From Flavobacteriaceae bacterium (GTDB lineage: Bacteria; Bacteroidota; Bacteroidia; Flavobacteriales; Flavobacteriaceae), in contig JABXHX010000025.1 of the NCBI GenBank assembly GCA_013373385.1, forward strand, positions 49,080 to 113,079: DNA of 64,000 bases, written 5' to 3'. Every line of letters begins with the position of its first letter. The first letter of the stretch is position 1. A model generated the notes under the pieces. The model was not told the origin of the DNA. It saw only the letters and a program-made list of their open reading frames with translations, and did no database searches. Both the position numbers and the translations under genes were made by a program. This document shows positions 8,690 to 17,654 of this stretch, one piece after another.

Positions 8690-10444
8690 TTAACTTTCTT
8701 TTTCTAAAAGTTGCTGCTCATACAGTTCTTTATAATAGCCCTGTTTTGTTATTAATTGATTATGAGTACCTTGTTGTACAATGCTTCCATTGTTTAATAC
8801 AATAATTTTGTCGGCATTTTTTGCCGAAGAAACACGATGGCTAATAATAAATGTTGTTTTTTGCTTAGAAACTCTTTCTAGATTCGACAAAATTTGCTCT
8901 TCTGTTTCTGTATCTACTGCTGATAAGCAATCATCAAAAATTAAAATCTTTGGATTCTTAATAATAGCTCTAGCAATAGATACGCGTTGTTTTTGCCCGC
9001 CAGAGAGTGTAACACCTCTTTCTCCAAGTACAGTGGCATACTTGTCTTTAAAGTCGATAATATTATCGTGAATTACTGCATTTTTTGCAGCGGTAATAAT
9101 TTCTTGTTTACTAGCATCTTGTTTTCCAAACTTTATATTACTCTCTATGGTATCAGAAAATAAAAAAGGGTCTTGAGGTACAAATCCAATTTGATTTCTA
9201 ACATCGATTAAATTCATTTCTTTAATAGGTGTGTCGTCTATTAAAACTGTGCCAGTAGTAGTGTCGTATAGTCTAGAAATTAAATTGATAATAGAAGATT
9301 TTCCCGAGCCCGTTTTTCCTAAAATAGCAATGGTTTCACCATTATTAACTTTAAAGTTAATATTTTTTAATGCTGTAATATTTGTGTCTTCGTAAGTTAA
9401 ACTTACATTGTTAAACTCAATTGTGCCTTCAATTTCTGTGCGGTTTGTTTGTGTGTTTTTTATTTCTGGTACCTGTTGTAAAAACTCATTGATTCGTTGT
9501 TGAGAAGCTTCTGCTTGTTGTACCATAGAAGTAACCCAACCCACAATTGCCACTGGCCAGGTTAAAATGTTTACATATAAAATAAACTCAGCAATTACTC
9601 CAATCGGTATTTCGCCAGCTATATATTGTTTTCCTCCTATGTAAATTACAAGTAAATTACTGGCGCCAATTAGCAAGACCATTAAAGGAAAAAAGATAGC
9701 TTGTACTTTATAGAGGTCAATGTTTTTTTCTTTACTATCATTGGCTAAAACGTCAAAATTGTTGATAATAGATTTCTCAATTCCGTATGACTTTACGACG
9801 TTGATCCCAGAAAAAAACTCTTGATTAAACGTTGTTAGTTTAGATAAATATTGCTGTACAATGGTGCTTTTTTTATTGATGGTTTTACTGAGAATAAAAA
9901 TAGAAACCGATAAGATAGGGAACGGAATCAAAGTATACGCTGTAAGTTTTGCATCTATGGTAAACATTTGGTAAAAGCCAACAGCAAATAATACAAGCAT
10001 ATTCATACTGTACATAATTGCGGGACCAAAATACATACGTACTTTAGAAACATCTTCACTAATTCTATTCATCAAGTCTCCCGTTCTATTTTTTTTGTAA
10101 AAGTTTACAGAGAGTCGTTGGTACTGTTGATAGATTTCGTTTTTTAAATCAAACTCAATCAATCTTGATGTAACAATAATGGTTTGACGCATTAAAAAAG
10201 TAAAAAAACCAGCCACCAAGGTTACACCAATAATTAGTAAAACATTCATTAAAAGTTGTTGCTTTACATCATCTGTATTGGTAAGTATTCCTTTTCTATA
10301 TTCATCTACAACGTTAAAAGAATCACCAATGATTCTTGGAATTTTTAAAGATAAAATTTTAGAAAGTACTGTAATAATAATGCCTATTATTAACCTGTAT
10401 TTGTATTTTAAAAAGTACTTGTTTAAGTATTGTAATGCTTTCAT
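8690..10444 (-). CDS. ABC exporter, transmembrane domain fused to ATPase
   Basis: A 584-residue type IV ABC half-transporter (MsbA/MdlB class). The first 310 or so residues contain six transmembrane helices. The C-terminal ATPase has Walker A GKTGSGKSS, Q-loop FVPQDPFLF, signature LSGGQKQRVSIARA, Walker B ILIFDDCLSAVD and H-loop ISHRVSS. The residue after the Walker B Asp is Asp instead of the usual catalytic Glu, as in the degenerate half of heterodimeric exporters such as BmrC or TM287. No partner half is adjacent. The substrate is unknown. TAGTTTTG lies 8 bases before the ATG. Confidence 0.93.
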   Translation of the reverse strand: MKALQYLNKYFLKYKYRLIIGIIITVLSKILSLKIPRIIGDSFNVVDEYRKGILTNTDDVKQQLLMNVLLIIGVTLVAGFFTFLMRQTIIVTSRLIEFDLKNEIYQQYQRLSVNFYKKNRTGDLMNRISEDVSKVRMYFGPAIMYSMNMLVLFAVGFYQMFTIDAKLTAYTLIPFPILSVSIFILSKTINKKSTIVQQYLSKLTTFNQEFFSGINVVKSYGIEKSIINNFDVLANDSKEKNIDLYKVQAIFFPLMVLLIGASNLLVIYIGGKQYIAGEIPIGVIAEFILYVNILTWPVAIVGWVTSMVQQAEASQQRINEFLQQVPEIKNTQTNRTEIEGTIEFNNVSLTYEDTNITALKNINFKVNNGETIAILGKTGSGKSSIINLISRLYDTTTGTVLIDDTPIKEMNLIDVRNQIGFVPQDPFLFSDTIESNIKFGKQDASKQEIITAAKNAVIHDNIIDFKDKYATVLGERGVTLSGGQKQRVSIARAIIKNPKILIFDDCLSAVDTETEEQILSNLERVSKQKTTFIISHRVSSAKNADKIIVLNNGSIVQQGTHNQLITKQGYYKELYEQQLLEKES

Positions 10445-10452
10445 TGATATCT

Positions 10453-10460
10453 CAAAACTA
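10453..10460 (-). promoter_or_regulatory. Putative -7 element of the ABC exporter gene
   Basis: TAGTTTTG on the minus strand (TAnnTTTG class) ends 8 bases before the ATG at 10444. Confidence 0.5.
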
Positions 10461-10530
10461 CTAATTATTGAAACGTGTAGCTTTTTTTTGTTATTGTTTT
10501 CTTAACAATATTATAATTTGATATTGTTTT

Positions 10531-10562
10531 TTTTGAAATGATTTGTTAATATCATATTTTTG
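10531..10562 (+). promoter_or_regulatory. Promoter of leucine dehydrogenase gene
   Basis: A TTTTG -33-like box (10531-10535) and TATTTTTG (10555-10562) are separated by 19 bases, matching the Bacteroidota TTTG/TAnnTTTG arrangement. The ATG lies 49 bases downstream. Confidence 0.7.
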
Positions 10563-10611
10563 CAGCATAATTTTTAAGAAATATTAAATAACCTCTTTTT
10601 AATCATATAAA

Positions 10612-11712
10612 ATGACAACAAATATATTAGATGCAAAAGATTTAAAAAACGATCCAGTATTTGGACAAATTTCTTTTGATAAACACGAGCAGATCGTTTT
10701 TTGCAACGACGAAGATACAGGTTTAAAAGCAATTATTGGAATTCATAATACAGTTTTAGGTCCGGCACTAGGTGGAACAAGAATGTGGACTTATAAAACA
10801 GAATGGGATGCACTGAATGATGTATTGCGTTTGTCAAGAGGAATGACCTATAAGTCTGCTATAACAGGATTAAATCTTGGAGGAGGTAAAGCAGTAATTA
10901 TTGGAGATGCAAAGACTCAAAAAAACGATGATTTAATGCGTCGTTTTGGACAATTTGTAGATTCTTTAAGTGGTAAATATATCACAGCAGAAGATGTGGG
11001 TATGGAAACTCGTGACATGGATGTAATTAAAGAAGTTACGCCACATGTTACTGGTATTTCAGAAAGTAAAGGAGGAGCTGGTAATCCATCGCCAATTACA
11101 GCCTATGGTGTGTATATGGGAATGAAAGCCGCTGCAAAATACCAATTTGGCACAGATAATTTAGATGGAAAAACAGTGTTGGTACAAGGTGTTGGTCATG
11201 TGGGTGAGACTTTAGTGAAACACATTACTGAAGAAGGCGCAAAGGTTGTTATCAACGATATCAACGAAACACGTTTAGAAGAGTTAAGTAAAAAATACAA
11301 TGCAAACGTTGTATTAGGAAACGATATTTACGGATTAGACATAGATATTTACGCTCCTTGCGCTTTAGGTGCTACAATTAATGACGATACGATTCATCAA
11401 TTAAAAGCTAAGGTAATTGCAGGTGCAGCAAACAACCAGTTGGCAGATGAAGTAAAACACGGTAGATTGTTAAAAGAAAAAGGAATTGCTTATGCTCCAG
11501 ATTTTTTAATTAACGCTGGCGGTATTATCAATGTTTATGCTGAGTTAGAAGGTTATGGTAAAGATGAAATCATTAAAAAAACAGAAAATATTTACAATAC
11601 AACCTTAGATATTTTTAGCCTATCAGAAAAAGAAAATATTACAACCCACAGAGCAGCATTTAATATTGCGCAGCATAGAATTGATACTCGTAAAAAAGAA
11701 CAAAACAAGTAA
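10612..11712 (+). CDS. Leucine (Glu/Leu/Phe/Val family) dehydrogenase
   Basis: A 366-residue NAD-dependent branched-chain amino acid dehydrogenase that oxidatively deaminates leucine, valine or isoleucine to 2-oxo acids. PALGGTRMW (residues 51-59), Lys81 (MTYKSAI) and Lys93 (LGGGKAVI) correspond to the substrate-binding and catalytic lysines of leucine dehydrogenase. A Rossmann motif VQGVGHVGETL follows near residue 190, and AGAANNQL near 275. The length equals that of the family. Monocistronic with its own promoter; the supply of branched 2-oxo acids suits iso-fatty-acid synthesis in this family (inference). Confidence 0.94.
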   Translation: MTTNILDAKDLKNDPVFGQISFDKHEQIVFCNDEDTGLKAIIGIHNTVLGPALGGTRMWTYKTEWDALNDVLRLSRGMTYKSAITGLNLGGGKAVIIGDAKTQKNDDLMRRFGQFVDSLSGKYITAEDVGMETRDMDVIKEVTPHVTGISESKGGAGNPSPITAYGVYMGMKAAAKYQFGTDNLDGKTVLVQGVGHVGETLVKHITEEGAKVVINDINETRLEELSKKYNANVVLGNDIYGLDIDIYAPCALGATINDDTIHQLKAKVIAGAANNQLADEVKHGRLLKEKGIAYAPDFLINAGGIINVYAELEGYGKDEIIKKTENIYNTTLDIFSLSEKENITTHRAAFNIAQHRIDTRKKEQNK

Positions 11713-11731
11713 AACAATTCAATAAAAATTA

Positions 11732-11739
11732 TATTTTTG
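11732..11739 (+). promoter_or_regulatory. Putative -7 element of nusB
   Basis: TATTTTTG precedes the ATG at 11791 by 51 bases. It overlaps the upstream in-frame TTG at 11737, which argues that translation starts at 11791. Confidence 0.65.
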
Positions 11740-11790
11740 CAGAGCGTTAGAAATAATCTATCGCTCTTTTTTTTAAATAAGTTCTTTAGA

Positions 11791-12729
11791 ATGATTAATA
11801 GAAGACATATCAGAGTCAAAGTAATGCAGTCGGTCTATGCAATGATAACATCAAAAGCAGACGACATTGTAAAAGAAGAAAAGTTTCTAAAACACAGCAT
11901 AAAAAAGTTACTAGATTTATATGTGTTGCAGCTTCAAGTTTTAGTAGAAGTACAAAAATTAGCAAAGCAAAAAATTGAGGTCTCTAAGAAAAAGCACCTT
12001 GCTACTAAAGAAGATTTACATCCTAATACCAGATTTATAGACAATCAAGTTATAGTAAATATAGCCAACAGCCAGTCTGTATCTTTATATATAGAAAAGC
12101 ATAAGTTAACTAATTGGGACTTAGATGATGAATACATTAAAATTGTTTGGCAAAAACTAGAAAAGAGCAATTTGTATAAATTTTATATGAATGCTAATGA
12201 GACTTCTTTTAAGAATGACAAAGATTTTGTATCAGACTTTTTTAAAGAGTTTATTGCTCCAGAAAATAAATTGGCAGAGTATTACGAAGATCAAACCATT
12301 AGTTGGTTAGATGACATTCCTTTTGTAAATACTTGGGTAGTTAGAACCTTAAGTAAGGTTAAAAAAGATAAAACAATCAGCTTAGGTAGGTTGTATAAAG
12401 ATGAAGATGATGAGCAATTTGTATCAGACTTGTTTCGAAAAGTAATGTTACATCATACTTCTTTTGAAGAAGATATCAGCAGCAAAACACCTAATTGGGA
12501 GGCAGAAAGAATTGCAGATATAGATATGATTCTAATTAAAATGGCAATTTGTGAGTTTTTGCATTTCCCATCAATTCCTGTTCGAGTAACAATCAATGAA
12601 TATATAGAAATATCTAAAGATTACTCAACTAATAAAAGTGGTTATTTTATCAACGGAGTGTTAGATAAAATTTCAAAAGAATATGAAAAAGATAAAAGAC
12701 TTCATAAAATAGGTAGAGGATTGTTATAA
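11791..12729 (+). CDS. nusB: Transcription antitermination factor NusB
   Basis: A 312-residue Bacteroidota-type NusB, the RNA-binding factor of rRNA antitermination complexes. The canonical start MINRRHIRVKVMQSVYAM is at 11791. The conserved NusB fold is at the C-terminus (about residues 195-305: NWEAERIADIDMILIKMAI, VTINEYIEISKDYST, FINGVLDKI). Typical NusB is 130-160 residues. The extra 160 or so residues in the middle and N-terminal half are charged and helical and are usual for this phylum. A longer reading from 11737 would place the start inside the -7 element. Confidence 0.92.
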   Translation: MINRRHIRVKVMQSVYAMITSKADDIVKEEKFLKHSIKKLLDLYVLQLQVLVEVQKLAKQKIEVSKKKHLATKEDLHPNTRFIDNQVIVNIANSQSVSLYIEKHKLTNWDLDDEYIKIVWQKLEKSNLYKFYMNANETSFKNDKDFVSDFFKEFIAPENKLAEYYEDQTISWLDDIPFVNTWVVRTLSKVKKDKTISLGRLYKDEDDEQFVSDLFRKVMLHHTSFEEDISSKTPNWEAERIADIDMILIKMAICEFLHFPSIPVRVTINEYIEISKDYSTNKSGYFINGVLDKISKEYEKDKRLHKIGRGLL

Positions 12730-12758
12730 ATTATTATTTTTACTAAAATTTTAAAATC

Positions 12759-13226
12759 ATGAAGAAAATTATTGTATTTAGCCTTTTAATCTCTTTAGGA
12801 TTATTAACATCATGTGGTAATGGTAATGCCGCAGCAAAAGTTGATAGAGCCAAATTAGAAGAAGCAAGAAAAAGAGATAACGATATTAATAAAGGAGCTC
12901 CTGTAATTAAGTTTGATAAAACAGTACATGATTTTGGAACTGTTACAGACGGAGAAGTTATTAAAACAACATTTAAACTAACCAACGTTGGTAAATCTGA
13001 TTTAGTAATTACAGATGCTAAAACTACCTGTGGTTGTACCGTGCCATCATGGCCAAAAAACAAACCTATTAAACCGGGTGAATCTACAGAGATTTCTGTA
13101 GAGTTTAATACTGCTGGTAAAGGAGGAGGTAGACAATCTAAAGATGTGACTTTATTTACCAATACAGCAATTGGAAGAGAAGTGCTAAAGTTAAAGGGAG
13201 TAGTAAACAGAAAAACAAATATATAA
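12759..13226 (+). CDS. DUF1573 lipoprotein
   Basis: A 155-residue lipoprotein with signal peptide and lipobox LLTSC (Cys20). Residues about 47-150 form one DUF1573 Ig-like/ASPM-type domain: HDFGTVTDGEVIKTTFKLTN, TTCGCTVPSW and KPGESTEISVEFN. The Cys-Gly-Cys-Thr motif is the family hallmark. The role is unknown. It lies 29 bases after nusB and 10 bases before yajC, an order that recurs in Flavobacteriia as far as I recall. Confidence 0.9.
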   Translation: MKKIIVFSLLISLGLLTSCGNGNAAAKVDRAKLEEARKRDNDINKGAPVIKFDKTVHDFGTVTDGEVIKTTFKLTNVGKSDLVITDAKTTCGCTVPSWPKNKPIKPGESTEISVEFNTAGKGGGRQSKDVTLFTNTAIGREVLKLKGVVNRKTNI

Positions 13227-13236
13227 AAAGCAAAAA

Positions 13237-13548
13237 ATGATGTTTTTACAAACGGGAACAAGTGGTTTAGGTAGTATGTTGCCTTTTTTGGCAATGATAG
13301 TGGTTATCTATTTTTTTATGATAAGACCACAAATGAATAAACAAAAGAAAGAAAAAAAGTTTCAAGCAGAGATTAAGAAAGGGACACGTGTTATTACCTC
13401 AAGTGGTATTCATGGAAAAATAGTTGAGTTAAATGATAGCGATAATACTATAACTATTGAAACTGGTGCAGGAAAAATTAAATTTGAGAGAGCTGCTATT
13501 TCAATGGATCTAACCAATAAGCTAAATGCTCCTGTAGCAAAAAAATAA
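13237..13548 (+). CDS. yajC: Preprotein translocase subunit YajC
   Basis: A 103-residue inner-membrane accessory subunit of the SecDF-YajC complex. One transmembrane helix (about residues 12-32) ends in YFFMIRPQMNKQKK, the family signature. The cytoplasmic domain carries GTRVITSSGIHGKIVEL. It is probably cotranscribed with the DUF1573 gene (10-base gap) and ends at a strong terminator. Confidence 0.95.
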   Translation: MMFLQTGTSGLGSMLPFLAMIVVIYFFMIRPQMNKQKKEKKFQAEIKKGTRVITSSGIHGKIVELNDSDNTITIETGAGKIKFERAAISMDLTNKLNAPVAKK

Positions 13549-13569
13549 TAGCAAAAGCTAAATAAAATT

Positions 13570-13597
13570 AAAAGAGAGCATTATGCTCTCTTTTTTA
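13570..13597 (+). terminator. Intrinsic terminator after yajC
   Basis: AAGAGAGCA, loop TTA, TGCTCTCTT followed by a T run. It separates yajC from the YbbR gene. Confidence 0.85.
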
Positions 13598-13634
13598 TTG
13601 AGTAAATTTACAACAGTATTCAATTACTATTTGT

Positions 13635-14576
13635 ATGCATAAAGCTAAAAAACAACCTAAAATTTCAAAATCATTTGTGATAGCAATTGGTATTGCGGTG
13701 TTTTTCTGGTTGCTTACAAAGCTGTCTAAAGAATACCAAACAATTGTTTCTTTTTCTGTAGATTATGTCAATGTTCCGTTTGATAAAAGTGTGCAGAAAG
13801 CTCCTGTAAAAGCTATAGATGTGCAATTAAAAGCGACAGGCTTTAAATTGTTTAGTTTGCAATTGAGGAAGAAAAAAATTCAACTAGACGCTTCAAGATT
13901 AATAAGAAAATCAAGTACAGAATATTATTTTTTATTAAACAATCAAAAGATAGATATTCAGCATCAAATTTCAAACAACTATGCTATAAACGGTATTGTA
14001 CAGGATACGGTTTATGTTAGTTTAGATCAATTAAAATCTAAAAAGGTTCCAGTAAAAGGTAACTTTGATTTGAGCTTTAAATCGGGCTATCAGTTAACAA
14101 AATCAATTTCTATACAACCCGATTCTGTATTAATTTCTGGACCGGCATCAGAAATAAATAAAATACAAGAACTAGAGTTGGAAAAGTTAGCTTTATCAGA
14201 AGTTTCTGAATCGTTTACACAACAGCTATTATTTAAAAAAACATCAAATTTAGTTAAGTATACGGTTAAAGAAGTTAAAATTATTGGAGAGGTAGATCGT
14301 TTTACAGAAGGTGTTTTAGATGTGCCGTTTACAATTATAAATCTACCAGAAAAGACTCAAGTAAATACGTTTCCTAAAGCAGTTAAAATAGTATACCAAG
14401 TAGGGATATCTAATTTTAACAAGGTAAATGTAAATTCTTTTAGAGTAGTTTGCGATTATAAAACTTCGTTAGAAAGTAAATTAAACTATTTATTGCCAAA
14501 GGTAATTCAGAAACCATCCTTTGTTACTTCTGTTAGAATAAGGCCAAGTAAAATTGAATTTTTAATACAAAAATAA
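13635..14576 (+). CDS. YbbR-like domain protein
   Basis: A 313-residue membrane-anchored protein with one N-terminal transmembrane helix (about residues 15-30) and an extracytoplasmic part with YbbR-type repeats (VPVKGNFDLSFKSGYQLT, SVLISGPASEINKIQ, VLDVPFTIINLP). In Firmicutes YbbR (CdaR) regulates the c-di-AMP cyclase; whether that holds here is not shown, since no cyclase gene is adjacent. The stop codon overlaps the coaE start by one base (TAATG), so the two are translationally coupled. Confidence 0.85.
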   Translation: MHKAKKQPKISKSFVIAIGIAVFFWLLTKLSKEYQTIVSFSVDYVNVPFDKSVQKAPVKAIDVQLKATGFKLFSLQLRKKKIQLDASRLIRKSSTEYYFLLNNQKIDIQHQISNNYAINGIVQDTVYVSLDQLKSKKVPVKGNFDLSFKSGYQLTKSISIQPDSVLISGPASEINKIQELELEKLALSEVSESFTQQLLFKKTSNLVKYTVKEVKIIGEVDRFTEGVLDVPFTIINLPEKTQVNTFPKAVKIVYQVGISNFNKVNVNSFRVVCDYKTSLESKLNYLLPKVIQKPSFVTSVRIRPSKIEFLIQK

Positions 14577-15166
14577 TGGTAGTTGGTTTAACAGGAGGTA
14601 TTGGTAGTGGAAAAACAACGGTCGCTAACTTGTTTAATAAAATTGCAAATATAGCCATTTACTTAGCAGATAAAGAAGCTAAAGAATTAATGACCAAGTC
14701 TACCATCATCAAGGCACAATTAATAACTAGATTTGGTACAGAATGTTACATAAACAATCAGTTAAATAGAGCATATATTGCAAGTCTTGTTTTCTCTAAC
14801 CCAGAAAAGCTCAAACAGCTAAACGCAATTGTACATCCAGAAGTAAACAAACACTTCAAGGCATTTGTTGCAGCAAACAGGCATAAAGATTATATTCTTT
14901 ACGAAAACGCCATTCTTTTTGAAAATCAAAGTGATGCATTTTGTGATATTATTATTTCTGTAATAGCCGATAAACAAACTAGGATAGAGCGAGTAGTAAA
15001 AAGAGATAACGCTACTAGAAAAGAAGTCTTAGAAAGAATAGACAATCAATGGAAAGATATTAAAAAAGCTTTGTTGTCTAATTACATTATTTTAAACTCT
15101 AACAATGCTAAGTTAGAAACTCAAATTGAAGAAATCCATAAAAAATTAACAAAAAAGAAGGGTTAG
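14576..15166 (+). CDS. coaE: Dephospho-CoA kinase
   Basis: A 196-residue cytoplasmic kinase for the last step of coenzyme A synthesis (ATP plus dephospho-CoA). The P-loop GGIGSGKTT is at residues 7-15. LADKEAKELM and HPEVNKHF match the CoA-binding region, and VIADKQTRIERVVKRD is the lid. Length is normal. It is coupled to the YbbR gene by a one-base overlap. Confidence 0.94.
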   Translation: MVVGLTGGIGSGKTTVANLFNKIANIAIYLADKEAKELMTKSTIIKAQLITRFGTECYINNQLNRAYIASLVFSNPEKLKQLNAIVHPEVNKHFKAFVAANRHKDYILYENAILFENQSDAFCDIIISVIADKQTRIERVVKRDNATRKEVLERIDNQWKDIKKALLSNYIILNSNNAKLETQIEEIHKKLTKKKG

Positions 15167-15213
15167 ATTTACATAAATTCATTTTTTTTCTTAAAAAAAT
15201 CTTAAAAATAAAC

Positions 15214-15221
15214 TAAGTTTG
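15214..15221 (+). promoter_or_regulatory. Putative -7 element of the two-component operon
   Basis: TAAGTTTG, 54 bases before the histidine kinase ATG. A second match (TATTTTTG, 15264-15271) ends 4 bases before that ATG, so either or both may be used. Confidence 0.5.
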
Positions 15222-15275
15222 TTAATATGCGTTAAAAACCTTAAAGGGCGTTAGTTAATAAATTATTTTTGAGTA

Positions 15276-16850
15276 ATGAGAAAAAAAATGTTTGTTTTTA
15301 TAGTGGTTCTGATGAGTATCTCTTTGATAGGAATCATCGCTGTACAGGTCTATTGGATTAGCAATGCCGTAGAGGCAAGAAAAGACCAATTTAAAAACAA
15401 CGTTAAATTATCTTTAGCTCGTGTTTCTGAAGAAGTTGCAGAAAAAGAATACGCAGAATACAGAAGAAAAATAAAACCTTATTTAGATTCAACAGACAAT
15501 GTCAATGCTATTGTTTTGCGTAACTTTATGCTGCAGCAATTAGATACAGCAGGTAAGCAAAGAACTTTTTATAGCTCTAGTATTTTAGAAGAAATTACAG
15601 AAGTTCCTACAGATTTTTTAGCTAAAGATAGCAGTAGCTTTTTTTTCAGAAGAATTACGGGTAGGGAAGATGTTTTTACTGCTAATAAAAATTTTACTGG
15701 AAAAGATTTTCCTAAGAATAAAACATCACAAATATTTACAAAAGTTAAAAGATTGCAAGAATTTGAAGATGTTTATATTAGAGAAGCATATCGCGCGTTT
15801 AGATCTTTGTTTCCTATCCATAAAAGAATAAGTAATAAGGAGTTAAGTTTTACTTTAAAAGATGAGTTTGCTAAAAGAGGTATTGATATTGATTTTAAAT
15901 ACGGTGTGTACAGTACAGATGGCTATTTAACAAACCTGAAATCTGGTTATTATACAATTAATAAGGCAAATAGTATTGGATATCCTTTATTTGCTGATTC
16001 TAACGGTAAAAGTAAGTTTACGTTATATGTTACTTTTCCAAATCAGCAAGAGCATATCTTAGCAGATATTTCAAACATATTATTACTGTCGGTTTTCTTT
16101 ATTTTTATCATCATCATTGCTTTTTCTAGTTCATTGTACCAGTTGTTAAGACAAAAGAAAATATCTGAAATAAAAACAGATTTTATCAATAACATGACAC
16201 ATGAGTTTAAAACTCCTATTGCCACTATTAACTTGGCATTAGATGCAATTAAAAATCCAAAAATTATTAGTGATAGAGAAAAAGTAGAACGTTATGTAAA
16301 AATGATTCGTGAAGAAAATAAGCGTATGCACGGACAAGTAGAAAACGTACTTAGGATATCTAAGCTTGAAAAGAATCAACTAGAGATTAGTAAGGATGCA
16401 ATAGATATGCACGACATAATTGAAGAAGCAATATCACATGTACAACTATTAATCAACAATCAAAAAGGGACCATTGCTACACAGTTAAAAGCCCTGCAAT
16501 CAGAAGTGCTTGGCAGTCCATTACACCTAACAAACGTACTTGTTAATATATTAGAAAACGCACTAAAATATTCTGATGGAGAGCCGAATATTCAAATATC
16601 TTCAGAAAGTACCTCGAAATTTTTCATCGTAAAAATTAAAGATGATGGAATAGGAATGAGTAAAAATGCACAAAAATATGTTTTTGATAAGTTTTACAGA
16701 GAGCATAAAGGAAATATACACAATGTTAAAGGGCATGGTTTAGGTTTGGCCTATGTAAAAGAAATTGTTGATAACCATCAAGGAACAGTTTTTGTAGAAA
16801 GTGAAAAAGGTATCGGAAGTACCTTTACAGTTAAGTTACCACTAATTTAA
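15276..16850 (+). CDS. Sensor histidine kinase
   Basis: A 524-residue membrane sensor. Two transmembrane helices (about residues 5-28 and 265-290) flank a periplasmic sensor domain of roughly 235 residues that I do not recognise. Then come HisKA with His309 (NNMTHEFKTP) and HATPase_c with N box ILENALKYS, G1 DDGIGM and G2 GHGLGL. It autophosphorylates and passes phosphate to the response regulator 13 bases downstream. The pair resembles the Bacteroidota RprX/RprY type. The signal is not known. It starts a two-gene operon. Confidence 0.92.
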   Translation: MRKKMFVFIVVLMSISLIGIIAVQVYWISNAVEARKDQFKNNVKLSLARVSEEVAEKEYAEYRRKIKPYLDSTDNVNAIVLRNFMLQQLDTAGKQRTFYSSSILEEITEVPTDFLAKDSSSFFFRRITGREDVFTANKNFTGKDFPKNKTSQIFTKVKRLQEFEDVYIREAYRAFRSLFPIHKRISNKELSFTLKDEFAKRGIDIDFKYGVYSTDGYLTNLKSGYYTINKANSIGYPLFADSNGKSKFTLYVTFPNQQEHILADISNILLLSVFFIFIIIIAFSSSLYQLLRQKKISEIKTDFINNMTHEFKTPIATINLALDAIKNPKIISDREKVERYVKMIREENKRMHGQVENVLRISKLEKNQLEISKDAIDMHDIIEEAISHVQLLINNQKGTIATQLKALQSEVLGSPLHLTNVLVNILENALKYSDGEPNIQISSESTSKFFIVKIKDDGIGMSKNAQKYVFDKFYREHKGNIHNVKGHGLGLAYVKEIVDNHQGTVFVESEKGIGSTFTVKLPLI

Positions 16851-16863
16851 AATTATCATTATT

Positions 16864-17559
16864 ATGGGAAGTAAAAAAATACTATTAGTAGAAGATGATC
16901 CAAATTTTGGAACAATCTTAAAAGATTATTTAGCATTGCACGATTACAATATTACGCATGCAAAAGACGGCATTGAAGGATTGATTGAGTTTAAAAACAA
17001 CGATTTTGATTTGTGCATTTTAGATGTTATGATGCCGCGTAAAGATGGATTCTCACTTGCTGCAGATATTAGAGCAACGAATAAAGAGATTCCTATTATT
17101 TTCTTAACGGCTAAAACCATGAAAGAAGATGTGTTAAAAGGTTATCAAGCTGGTGCAGACGATTATTTAAACAAGCCTTTTGACTCTGAAGTATTGCTGT
17201 TTAAAATCAAGGCAATATTACAACGTAAAGAAACAGATAAGAGTAAAGAATCAGACGAGTTTGAATTTACTATTGGTAAATTCTTTTTTAACTCTAAGTT
17301 AAGACACTTGTCATATCAAGACAAAGAGCCACAAAAATTATCGCCTAAAGAAAGTAAATTGCTTAAAATGTTAGCAGTCCATAAAAACGATTTAATGCCA
17401 AGAGAATTAGCATTAACAAAAATATGGAGAGACGATAATTATTTTACTTCTCGTAGTATGGATGTATACATAGCAAAATTACGTAAATACTTAAAAGATG
17501 ATGAAAATGTTGAGATTCTTAACATTCATGGAGAAGGTTTTAGGTTAGTAGAAAAATAA
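16864..17559 (+). CDS. OmpR-family response regulator
   Basis: A 231-residue DNA-binding response regulator. The receiver domain has acidic pair Glu10-Asp11, phosphoacceptor Asp54 (CILDVMMPRKDG), Thr82 (FLTAKT) and Lys104 (NKPF). The C-terminal winged-helix domain contains LSPKESKLLKMLAVHKND and RSMDVYIAKLRKYL. It is cotranscribed with the sensor kinase and ends at a terminator. RprY-like by overall appearance (inference). Confidence 0.94.
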   Translation: MGSKKILLVEDDPNFGTILKDYLALHDYNITHAKDGIEGLIEFKNNDFDLCILDVMMPRKDGFSLAADIRATNKEIPIIFLTAKTMKEDVLKGYQAGADDYLNKPFDSEVLLFKIKAILQRKETDKSKESDEFEFTIGKFFFNSKLRHLSYQDKEPQKLSPKESKLLKMLAVHKNDLMPRELALTKIWRDDNYFTSRSMDVYIAKLRKYLKDDENVEILNIHGEGFRLVEK

Positions 17560-17586
17560 AAAGATAAATACTTCACGTAATAAAAA

Positions 17587-17626
17587 AAGCTGTTTAAAAA
17601 TTTGTTTTTTAGACAGCTTCTTTTTA
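17587..17626 (+). terminator. Intrinsic terminator after the response regulator
   Basis: AGCTGTTTAAAAA pairs with TTTTTTAGACAGCT (one mismatch), followed by a T-rich run. Confidence 0.75.
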
Positions 17627-17627
17627 G

Positions 17628-17635
17628 TAACTTTG
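17628..17635 (+). promoter_or_regulatory. Putative -7 element of the threonylcarbamoyl-AMP synthase gene
   Basis: TAACTTTG, 19 bases before ATG 17655, with a TTTG 23 bases upstream (17601-17604). It makes the earlier ATG at 17640 an unlikely start. Confidence 0.55.
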
Positions 17636-17654
17636 GTTATTGAAACCCTTAACA

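Noticed and set aside
11737..11790. Longer NusB from 11737
   Set aside because: It overlaps the -7 element, and the conserved N-terminus MINRRHIRVK starts at 11791.
12743..13294. 183-residue minus-strand open frame
   Set aside because: It lies opposite the DUF1573 lipoprotein and yajC genes, which have clear signatures; this frame has low-complexity composition and no family features.
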